From contig NC_079514.1 of the NCBI RefSeq assembly GCF_000801105.2, forward strand, positions 7,254,001 through 7,318,000: 64,000 nucleotides of DNA, given 5' to 3'. The notes below the pieces were generated by a model, which saw only the letters and a list, made by a program, of their open reading frames with translations, ran no database searches and had not been told where the DNA came from. Positions 47,812 to 57,686 of the stretch are shown here, in pieces. The DNA comes from Raphanus sativus (lineage: Eukaryota > Streptophyta > Magnoliopsida > Brassicales > Brassicaceae). The position numbers and the translations under genes were made by a program. Within the stretch, counting starts at the first letter, position 1. Every line of letters begins with the position of its first letter.

Positions 47812-48042
47812 CTCTCTCTCTCGCTCTCGCTCTCTACTCGCTTCTCCTTCTTCCCGCTTTCCCGCCAGAGAGTTATTAGTCTAATGGGCTTACTGGCCCC
47901 TGAAAAGGCCTCTTAAGCGGTTATGAATGGAATTTTTTTTTAAAGTTTACTGTAGAAAGTGGGATCATTTGTCGAATTAAATATTGACATTTTTCAGATA
48001 AGGGAAACAGAGTTGGAATTTGGAGAGGGGAAGCTCATTTCA
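47812..48042. promoter_or_regulatory. Divergent promoter of RAD1-like and CtpA genes
   Basis: Only 231 bp separate the two start codons, so both leaders and core promoters must lie here. TGGGCT (47885-47890) close to GGCCCC resembles the site II (TGGGCY) elements bound by TCP factors in housekeeping and cell-cycle promoters. A CT/GC-rich tract (47812-47843) would be the RAD1-like 5' UTR. In Arabidopsis, as I recall, HSFA1A (At4g17750) lies between these two genes; it is absent here. Confidence 0.7.
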
Positions 48043-50645
48043 ATGGAGGTCCTTGCGAGCTCTTCATTATCCCCAATTTTCACTAAGCACAATACTACAA
48101 ACCCTAATTTCTCAATACAGGTACATCTCTCCTGAAATTCAATTTACATGGAAGTTGTGTCTGTTTCTCTCCTGTAAGCCTGTAACACAGAGTTTCAAAC
48201 TTTTGCAGGTGAAATTGTTTGTATCTCAGCCTTCAAAGATTCTGAAAGCTAGCAGCTTTAGATACCCTCAAACCCCAAGGAGGAGCAATGCAAAGCCAGG
48301 ACTCGTGTTCGTCTGTAACAGATGTTTCTGTCTTCTCGACAGGAATGATCTTAGGAAGTTTTCCGGGAAGATCATGATGAAAGCTTCAGTCAGTTTCAGA
48401 AAGAATGTCTCTGTGGCATTGGTTCGGCTTGTTTCTGTTCTGCTTGTCTCATCCATCTCTGTCGTTACAACTGCTGATTCACCATCATGTAAGTTTGTTT
48501 TTTTAAACAACATCTTAAATGTGGGGATTGCAAGTTGATGTCTCTCGTCTCTGTAGGGGGTCTTAGTGAAGAGAATCTTCTCTTCTTAGAAGCTTGGAGA
48601 ACGATAGATCGTGCGTATATCGATAAAACCTTCAATGGGCAAAGCTGGTTTCGTTACAGAGAGTCTGCTTTACGCAATGAGCCCATGAACAATCGAGAAG
48701 AGACTTGTATGGCTTTTGAATATGTGAAAAGATTTAACCTTTTACAAACTTAGTTCTGATTTTTTTGGTGTATGTTTGTTTGTGTGTTTAGACATGGCTA
48801 TCAAGAAAATGATTGCAACACTGGACGATCCTTTTACTCGGTTCCTGGAGCCTGGAAAGTTTCAGAGTTTGCGGGTAAGAGTTCCTGACAACCCTTGTTC
48901 TGAATCTAGCTACTAGAGATTGTGTTGTAAGATGTGGTTAATGTTTTGGTTGAAGGTAGTCTGGAACTCAAGGTGCGGTTACAGGTGTTGGGCTGTCTAT
49001 AGGTTACCCGGCTGCATCAGATGGATCACCGTCTGGGCTTGTTGTTATATCAGCTGCTCCAGGTGGTCCTGCAAATAGAGCTGGAGTTTCACCTGGCGAT
49101 TTTATCTTAGGAATTGATAATACAACCACTGAAACTCTGACCATATATGATGCGGCACAGATGTTGCAGTAAGCCACGTGTCCACTTTGACCTCTAAGAA
49201 ACGAGGAAGATTTTTTCATGCTTTGGTTATAAAACTTATAATGCAGGGGACCTGAAGGAAGCACAGTGGAGCTAGCGATTCGAAGTGGACCTGAAACGAG
49301 ACTCTTATCTTTGACGTACTGTTTCCCAACTTTGCTCTTTGATCTTTCTTTGTTAATCATGTTCAACTCCTAATTGTTTTTTTTTTAATTCAGGAGAGAG
49401 CGAGTATCTGTGAATCCAGTGAAGTCAAGATTATGTGAACTTCCTGGCTCTGGAAGTTATTCCCCAAAGATTGGGTATATAAAGCTAACAACATTCAATC
49501 AAAATGCTTCGGGTAATGCATTCCTTTTAACGCTAATGAACTCCTTACAAACTTGTCTACTTTCTAGCTCAAAGCAGAACACCTTTTGTTTGTAGGTGCG
49601 GTCAAAGAAGCAATTGAGACCTTGAGAGGCAACAATGTAAATGCATTTGTCTTGGATCTTCGAGACAATAGGTGATATATGATTATATAACCAAAAGAAA
49701 GTGCATTTCTTCTTGTTTCTGCAACAGCCTTTTCTTGAACATTTGATATATATATATATTTTTTTTGGCTGCAGTGGTGGTTCTTTCCCAGAAGGAATCG
49801 AGATTGCTAAGTTTTGGTAAAACCTCATAAATAGATATATCCGAAGAGTCATCAATTTACAAGCTCTCATTGTAAAGAAACTTCAACTTTTGCTATCCAC
49901 AGGTTAGATAAAGGAGTGATTGTGTATATTTGCGATAGCCGAGGTGTTAGAGATATATATGATACTGATGGAAGCAATGCTATAGCAACCTCCGAGCCTC
50001 TTGCCGTCCTGGTATAAGCTTTCCTCCATTCACTATCTATCTATCTATCTATCTATCTCCTTGATGTAAATGGCATGGAATATTTAGCACTCACACAATC
50101 TTCTTCTCACTTCTCAGGTTAACAAAGGTACCGCAAGTGCCAGCGAGATATTGGCAGGCGCCTTGAAAGACAACAAACGTGCTCTGGTTTACGGAGAACC
50201 AACTTACGGAAAAGGGTAAACAAAAATGCGTTATCTTTGATTCTTCTTCTCCTAGACTGAGCCTTTGTGATAGTCTTGAGACTCCTTTGTACACATTTTG
50301 CAGTAAGATACAGTCAGTGTTTCAGCTATCAGATGGTTCGGGCTTGGCGGTAACAGTTGCTCGTTACGAAACACCAGCTCATACCGATATAGACAAGGTC
50401 TGAAACTAACTTTCTTGCATATATTTTGATGTTCTGTAGTGCTGCCACCCTTTTGTGTCTACACAAACTCTTTCTTACATTCTGTTATTAATCTTACTCT
50501 GTTACTGGTGTTGGAATAGGTCGGTGTTACTCCTGATCATCCGTTGCCAAAGTCATTTCCGAAAGACGAAGAGGCTTTCTGTGGATGCCTTAAGGATCCT
50601 ACAGCTGCTTGTTATCTCAATCAAGGCCTGCTTTTCTCTAGATGA
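48043..50645 (+). CDS. C-terminal processing peptidase, CtpA-type (S41), chloroplast lumen
   Basis: Thirteen exons, 48043-48120, 48209-48488, 48557-48706, 48792-48874, 48960-49168, 49247-49315, 49394-49512, 49596-49671, 49775-49816, 49903-50011, 50118-50215, 50304-50397 and 50520-50645, all in phase; 510 residues. The N-terminus is rich in Ser/Thr/Asn and basic residues, like a transit peptide. A hydrophobic stretch ending in VVTTADS (about 97-118) fits a thylakoid transfer signal. A PDZ domain (about 198-290, GVGLSIGY...[17 protein letters not shown]) precedes the S41 domain. The catalytic Ser/Lys pair is probably S412 in GTASASEI and K437 in TYGKG, 25 residues apart as in D1 processing proteases. 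The likely role is removal of the D1 C-terminal extension in photosystem II maturation. Corresponds to At4g17740 (recalled). Confidence 0.95.
50033..50058 (+). repeat. (CTAT)n microsatellite in a CtpA intron
   Basis: Six or so tetranucleotide units, within the intron between exons 10 and 11. Confidence 0.9.
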
Positions 50646-50991
50646 TATTTGATTTGTTCATACTTTGTTCTGAGAGCGTATGAGTAAAGAATGATTCATT
50701 GACTCAAACCTTTGTATACTCGTGAAGATTTACTTAGCATCATTGTCAGCTTAATCGAGACAAGGGATTTCACTTTCAAAAACACAGATAAAAGGATCTT
50801 TAACAAAATATAATACAAGAGTCAAAAGCAATAACACACTCTGACACCCTCAAACCAAACCCGACTACTCCATATACTCTAAAACAAGAGACCAAAGACC
50901 AGCAGTCTAACAAAGTGACACACATACACCCATTAAGATCTCTAGATTGATGGTGAAAGCACTTCTCCATGGTTTAGTGAGTTCTTGAAAA

Positions 50992-51903
50992 TCAAATCGC
51001 CAGCACTATGATAACAATCAGGAGTACGATTCCAAAAATCACCATGAGCAAGCACATCTGCGAAGATAGGAAAAAAAAAAGAACAACAGCAAGAATCATT
51101 TTATAACTTGCTCTGATCATTATCCTAAATCTCAAAAACAAAATTCATGGTATGATTAAAAAAGGTTGAATATCGTTTTTACCAGAGTTGAACTCGATCT
51201 TTGTGTCTTCGAAGCTTTTGCGAGATGAGATCTTCCTTGTGCTGTTGCAGCGTGGGAGTTATCGATGTGAGTACTAATATCATCTGCGTTAAAAAAAAAC
51301 ATGTGTTTGATTGAGGTTATGAAGACACAAGTGGAGTTTTATTATAACTCAGAATCAGTTTTACCGATCATGGTGCCTTGATCATGTACCAGGACAGCCA
51401 AGTCTTTGAAGATCTCGTGCACCTCACCAATTTGCTGCTGGATCTCTTGTATCCCTTGCTCTCGTTCCTCGATGATAGCTTCATTAAATACAATCTCATT
51501 GTCCAGCAGTACAAGTTCTTGTCTGCAATAAACCAATCAAAACATAAATCATCTCAGCAAAAAAAAAAAGCAATCCACTTTTGTCTGTATAAAAACTTTT
51601 ACCTTTTCGATTCCACAAGAAGCGCACGCTGCTCTGAATGCTTATCTCCACTCACATCTATCTCACTGGATGTATAGCTATATTGAACCAAAGCTAAGAA
51701 CTCAATACTACACAAAACCACAAAAAACAAAACATAAGCCATTTTGGATTATGCGGATTTACCTAGATGGAGGAGAAGGACTGGTGAAAAGAGGAGCATA
51801 GACAGTTTCTCTTTCAGCAGCGAGACGCTGCGCCTTTTGAAACTCTTTCAATACAGACTGAAAGTCCTTTGCAAGCTTAGCATCCACAATCTTCTTCCTT
51901 TGC

Positions 51904-51947
<44 letters not shown>

Positions 51948-52389
51948 TATAAACACAAACCATTCAAATTCAGACGCCAACAGAAGAAGAACAATAATCA
52001 CCACAAAGACACTCACATCTACGCCTCTTTGATGATCAGTTTCACTAGCTTCTCTAAGTTTAACAGACGTGTCTTTCACTAACTCTCCGATATGTAGTCT
52101 TGTCTTGTGCCTAAACAAGCAATTGAATAATTATCAGAAACAGTTTTCAATTCATAAAGGAGTTAACTTTTTTCGGAGGAGCATACAGCTTATCTCGGAG
52201 CTCCGGGGTGTCTTTGGGAGTACCGAGAGTGTTGACCAGACGGTGGAAGCTAGAGACGGCTGTGTTGATCTGGAACACACCGGAAGCCACGGCTTGCGTC
52301 GTGTCTTGTCTCCCTCCTCCATTGATGTTACTACTCGAAGAAGCTAACGGTCTCCCTCCTCTTCCCGCCTCTAAATCCTGAAAACTCAT
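50992..52389 (-). CDS. SYP23: Vacuolar/prevacuolar Qa-SNARE, SYP2 group (SYP23-like) with membrane anchor
   Basis: Seven exons: 52389-52187, 52110-52017, 51902-51763, 51665-51603, 51522-51365, 51283-51183 and 51057-50992. Phases agree, giving 274 residues. The N-terminus MSFQDLEAG is typical of the group. An Habc region (about 35-150, with [19 protein letters not shown]) is followed by the SNARE helix (about 178-235, [20 protein letters not shown]) with a Gln zero layer. The last exon encodes a C-terminal transmembrane anchor ([20 protein letters not shown]). SYP2 proteins mediate fusion at prevacuolar and vacuolar membranes. As I recall, Arabidopsis Col-0 SYP23 (At4g17730) lacks the anchor; here it is intact. 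The start at 52389 is preferred over the in-frame ATG at 52440. Intron 2 ends in a (GT)n tract instead of a normal polypyrimidine tract. Confidence 0.93.
51906..51945. repeat. (AC)n microsatellite abutting a 3' splice site
   Basis: Twenty AC units, (GT)n on the SYP23 sense strand, ending four bases before the exon 3 acceptor AG inside a 114-bp intron. Confidence 0.97.
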
Positions 52390-52507
52390 TTCCCCCCCCC
52401 CCTTTCTCTCTCTCTCTCTTACTCGAGAAACCCCCACCACGAAAGATTCGATCTTGACGGTAACGGAGATCGAGGGAGGAGCGAACGTGACGGTGAATTT
52501 TCGATTC

Positions 52508-52514
52508 GGCGGCG

Positions 52515-52544
<30 letters not shown>
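52508..52544. repeat. CT-rich microsatellite upstream of SYP23
   Basis: A (TC)n run of about 18 units, with a shorter one at 52405-52420. On the SYP23 strand they are GA tracts in the probable 5' UTR. Confidence 0.85.
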
Positions 52545-52548
<4 letters not shown>

Positions 52549-53077
52549 ACAGGATCAGATTGGGAAAAACGTGAATCGCGGAGAGAGAGAAGGTTGAGAA
52601 ACGTGAAGTGTCACATTACCTGTATGAAACGAAAAAGTTTAGTTTCTCTCATTTTCTACCCTCGCTTTTTCATAGTATTCTGAAAAGTGACCCGATAGTT
52701 TAGAATCTTACAGGTATATCCTCCTCGGAGATTAGTGTTGTTTAGAGGGTGTGTAAGATAAAGAAATTAAGAATCTTATCATAAGATCTCCAATAATTTA
52801 TATAGCTAATCACATACAAGAGATTCCTCACGATGTGAACGCTACTCTGTGAACTTAAGACACGTGGATGACTAGTATTGGTGGATAGAGTAAATTTTTT
52901 GGAACAAGTAGAAGAGCAGATTTAGGATAATGATTAAAAATATAGGGTGCATGATTAAATCAATTAGATCTTCAAATATATAGAAAAAAACTTTACGTGC
53001 ATAAAAAGGGTCAAAACTGGAAAAACGAAAAAGATAACGTACTATACGGTTGATTTTATTTTGTATCCAGAAACTGG

Positions 53078-53120
53078 CACGTGAGAGACTGCCCTTTCAG
53101 AATTCAGACCAAAGCACGTG
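53078..53120. promoter_or_regulatory. Paired G-boxes upstream of BPL1
   Basis: CACGTG occurs at 53078-53083 and 53115-53120, 190-235 bp before the BPL1 start and in the 920-bp divergent region shared with SYP23. G-boxes are bound by plant bZIP and bHLH factors. Function is inferred from the motif only. Confidence 0.5.
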
Positions 53121-53309
53121 AGACCTCTCTCTCACGTCGTCCGTTTTCCGAGGGTGTGTTAAAACTGGGGTCTCCTCACAGCAAATCCGCTTCCCATAGA
53201 TTTTTCTTTCTTTTGTGATTTTCTTAAAGTTTCGTTTCTTCGTCAGGTGAAAATCAAAGAGAAAAAACAAAACTTTAAACGTTTCGATCCGCGTCAAGCG
53301 ATTTCCGCC

Positions 53310-54834
53310 ATGTCGGTAAGTTCTTCTAAATCGAGACCGAACTGGTTTCGGTTTCTTTAGATTTTTTGATTTGTCCCGACAAGATCCATCTTGTCGTTTT
53401 GTTGTTTTCTGTTGAGTATGATATTGGGGGAAGATGTAAACAGATCTGTTTGAATAGGGGTTGCTCTGCTGTAAGATATATGCGAAAATGGGTGTTAGAT
53501 TCGATTCATTACCAAAGGATCAGTTTTTGAGACACAGATTAGCATTTCCTTTAAGATTCTGAGGTTCATTTAATGAAATATGATATAATAATGCCATTGT
53601 GATTCTCATTGTAGTTAATAGTTTTAGGCGATGAGGAACCAAAACCATAATATATTTAGTGTCTGGTGGTGACATTGCATCTTTGCTTGCAGATGATGAC
53701 AACTGTCAAAGTGAGCAATGTTTCTCTAGGAGCAACCGATCGTGACCTCAAGGAGTTCTTTTCCTTCTCTGGCGACATTCTCTACCTCGAGACCCTCAGG
53801 TTTCTTTGCTTTACATTTTTTTTTATAAACTCTTTTCTTCTTCAGCTTCTTTACTCTTTTTTTTTCTGTACAGCGAGACAGAACGGTCCAAATTGGCTTA
53901 TGTCACTTTCAAGGATCTACAAGGAGCTGAAACTGCTGTTCTTCTCTCGGTATGTTTCAGTGCCCTCTATCACTTCCCTCTTTATGTTTTCAAGCGGACT
54001 GAGTGTTTATTTTTTCTTCAGGGAGCAACGATTGTTGATTCTTCGGTCATTGTCACTATGGCTCCTGATTACCAACTCTCTCCTGAGGCTTTAGCTTCCT
54101 TGGTAACAACCTCACTTTTTTCTCTTCACAATCTTCACTAGCAATCTCTTAACCGTTTCATCTCTCAGGAGCCCAAGGAAAGCAGCAAGTCTCCCCGTGC
54201 AGGTGACTCCGTGTTGAGAAAAGCCGAAGATGTTGTCAGCAGCATGCTCGCAAAGGGCTTCATTCTAGGCAAAGACGCAATCGCCAAAGCCAAGAGCGTT
54301 GACGAGAAACACCAGCTTACATCCACTGCATCCGCCAAAGTCGCATCTCTCGACAAGAAACTCGGTTTCACCGACAAGATCAACACCGGAACGGTCGTGG
54401 TGGGTGATAAAGTCAGGGAAGTTGATCACAAGTACCAAGTCTCCGAGAAGACCAAATCAGCGATCGCTGCAGCTGAGCAGACGGTGAGCAACGCGGGGTC
54501 GGCTATAATGAAGAACCGGTATGTTCTCACGGGTGCCACGTGGGTCACCGGAGCTTTCAACAAAGTGGCCAAGGCTGCTGAAGAAGTTGGACAAAAGGCC
54601 AAAGAGAAAGTTGGTATGGCTGAGGAAGAAGACAAGAGGAAAGTGGTTGATGAGTTTGCTAGAGTTCACTTGTCTGAATCACCAAAGGCGCCATCATCTA
54701 AGGATGAAGACGTACATGAACCAAAACGCTCTGAATCTCCTGAACCAAAAGAATCTGAACATCACGAGCCCCAGCAGCCGCAGCCGCAGCAGCAGCAACA
54801 GTCTCCTCCACCTGTGGCTCCGGCTCAACCTTGA
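53310..54834 (+). CDS. BPL1: RRM protein, BPA1-like (BPL1)
   Basis: Five exons, 53310-53315, 53693-53799, 53874-53949, 54022-54102 and 54169-54834; 311 residues. The first coding exon is only ATGTCG, followed by GTAAGT, so the start codon sits on a 6-nt coding piece before a 377-bp intron. A single RRM (about 5-78) has RNP2 VKVSNVSL and RNP1 KLAYVTF. The long C-terminal part is Lys/Ala/Glu-rich, probably helical (with SSMLAKGFILGKDAIAKA and GTVVVGDKVREVDHKYQVSE), and the tail is Gln/Pro-rich. The family (BPA1 and BPL proteins) was found through binding of ACD11, a sphingolipid-transfer protein linked to cell death and immunity. Diverges from SYP23. Corresponds to At4g17720 (recalled). Confidence 0.93.
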
Positions 54835-54885
54835 GATTTGCAGGCAAGTAAAGACTGAAGACATTTGTGATTCTTGTTGTGAACG

Positions 54886-55211
54886 GTAATATTTTGAACT
54901 AGTCTCTCCTGGATTATCGAAAATGAATATCGAACTTCTTTATTTAGTACCAAGACTTGCGTTCTTCTTGGATTCATGGTCGGTTTGGTACTTAGACTGA
55001 TAAAAAATATCAATTTTGTCTTCCTTCGTCTGTAACAAAACCTATATCCAAACTAAATCGAAAATGCGAATTTGATTTGAACCATTTTGAGAACATAAAT
55101 ACCTATAATAGCATAAAAAACTTTTGTCAGAAAAATAAATAAAGAGAAAAATGACTAAAATAAACGTTTAGTTTGATAAAAATAATTTACGAATAGTACA
55201 AAATTATTTTG
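54886..55211 (+). repeat. BPL1 3' flank, master copy of a repeated segment
   Basis: The stretch after the BPL1 stop, from 'GTAATATTTTGAACT' through 'GAATATCGAAC' and 'TTGGATTCATGG', recurs at 55551-55868 and 61319-61705. It covers the probable 3' UTR end of BPL1. Confidence 0.75.
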
Positions 55212-56809
55212 CTCAAAAATTAGTATGAAATTTTGTTATTTTACTATATGTTTCTTTTTGCAAAAAACAATTAAATAAAACAATACATGAAAAGGATAGC
55301 TTATATGAATTATAAAAACATTAAAATAAAATTTGAAACATATCAAAATGGATTAAACCATTTAGAAATCATCATAAGTTAATGATAATGGGTTAGATAA
55401 TCTCAAATGATTATATTTATTTTAAATTTAAATAGAAGATAAAATATAAATATTTTGTTTTAATTAATCTGGAGATATGACTATATGTGAAAAGACTCTG
55501 ACTAATCTTTAAATGGAATTAAAATTCATGGATAGACTCTATACCATGGCTTGTGTTCTTGTAAACATTGGATTCATGGGCTGTTTGGTACTTAATTTAG
55601 ACTGAAAAAAGAAAAATCAATTTTGTCGTCCCTGCATTTGTAATAAAACCGATATCCAAACTAAATCTGAATCGAAAAATTGCGAATTTGATCTGAAATA
55701 TTTTGAGAAGAAAAATACCTAAATAGAAGGAAAAATTGTCAGAAAATAACTTCTAAAGAGAAAAATGACTAAAATATATGTTTAGTTTGATAAAAACAAA
55801 TTACAAAAAGTACAAAATTATATTATTATGTTGCATGGTTGTTAGTTTACTATTAATGGTCTTATGTTTGTAATTTAAATACAAGAAAAGATCATCTTAT
55901 CTGAATTATAAAATTAATAAAATAAAAATTTAAAATATAAAATATGGATTAAACCATTTAGAAATCATAAAAAATTAAGGGAAAATGGATTTATAGATAA
56001 ATTATGCTATTTTAGTTGCAGTTGGTTATATTTTATTTTAGATTTTTGATTTAGATTTTAAATTTAAATAGAAATTTTTTTTTTGATTAACGTGATATAT
56101 TCTAGACCTATAAAAGAATCTAAATTAAGTTTCAGTTGGAGGTGTAATCCATGGATAAAATTTTTGAGTATTTAAATAGGACAAAACAAAGATCCACATC
56201 CATGAGTTATATCATAGAAAAATATAAAATAATTAGGTTAAGAATGGAACATTTTGTATACAAATTATTTTTTATGCACTATTATTTATTTATGGTTTTA
56301 TGATCATTTGTATATTTTTAAATCTATTGATAACAAAAAAAGTTTAATGTATAACTTTTCAAATTTTTAGGAACTTATAATTATTTTACAAAATTCTATG
56401 AAAATTTTTTGAAATGAAAATATTAAGTTCTCACTACTTGTTCAGTGAAAATTTTGAAATTGAATATTATGTAGTTATATAGTTCAATTCAAAATATATT
56501 GAAATTATATTTTAAATCTGAAAATCTATTAAATGAGATTTTTTATTCATATAATTTTATGATCGTTTGTATATTATTATAACAATTAAATTTAAACCAG
56601 TGATAAAAAAATTTGAATGTCAAAATTTTAATTGTTTTAGTAATTTATAGTCGTTTTAAAAAAATAAAAAATATAATATATACAAATATTTTTTTTATTA
56701 TATGATTAATGTTATTTTTATTTTATAATAATAGTATAAAAATTTAACATAAATGGTATATGATACAAAAATTGTTATCAGGTCTTGATTACTCAAATCA
56801 TCAATCTTC

Positions 56810-56860
<51 letters not shown>

Positions 56861-57535
56861 AGATCATATTAGATAAATCTGTAGTTTTTATTTAAGAAAG
56901 AAAGAAGAATATTTGGTACATTAATAATAAATTTTATGGTTTATTTAATGAGAACTATAATATATGTTTAGATGTAACAATTTATTTTTCTTAAGAATTT
57001 AAGAGTTATTCTGGTTGACACATTTCATAACTCATGTTACAATATTTCCGAAATAATATATAAGGAATTTAAATCAGTGTAGTACAAATTAAACTTATAT
57101 CACATAACATTTAAAACTTTATTTTCTTAAAACAAATTGATTAATTACCAACGAAAAACAAATTAATATAAATTATTTTACATTAGTTATGCCAAACAAG
57201 TCACAAAAACAAAAGCATTTAATGTTTCATGATACAGTATAAAATATCAAATTATAAACAATACGTTTATTAATTTGCATATTAATTAGTTATACATAAT
57301 TATAAAAAGTACAAGCATGAATGTGCGCATAAAAATATTATATATTTAAAAATGTAATTACACAATAGTATATTGGACACTGATACTCTTTCCTAAGTAC
57401 ATGATTTAACATTAAAAATTTCAGATACAGTTGATGTATTAGTTAAGGTATTAGCTTATAATAAATGAGAATATTGACCTTTCACAAAAGAAAAAAAAGA
57501 AATTATTAAGCAATGAAACATAGTTATAAAACATA
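55212..57535. other. Spacer: duplicated BPL1 flank and defensin-unit left part
   Basis: Contains a second copy of the BPL1-flank sequence (55551-55868), a segment at 56250-56410 that matches 61710-61870, an (AT)n run (56813-56858), and at about 57367-57535 the distal upstream region of the defensin-like gene, matching 63190-63355. No gene seen. Confidence 0.6.
56813..56858. repeat. (AT)n microsatellite
   Basis: Twenty-three AT units in spacer. Similar shorter runs lie at 21939-21973 and 57650-57678. Confidence 0.97.
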
Positions 57536-57645
57536 CTAGATCCTGATCCGTGCGACCGTACGGGTATTAATTTTCAGTTTTAGTTTTTATTTATTTATAC
57601 TAAATAGTATATATTTATAATATTTGATCATATTTGACCAAAAAT

Positions 57646-57686
<41 letters not shown>

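Noticed and set aside
50091..50403. Frames running through CtpA exons 11-12 and their introns
   Set aside because: They cross well-supported splice sites; the spliced gene explains the conserved residues.
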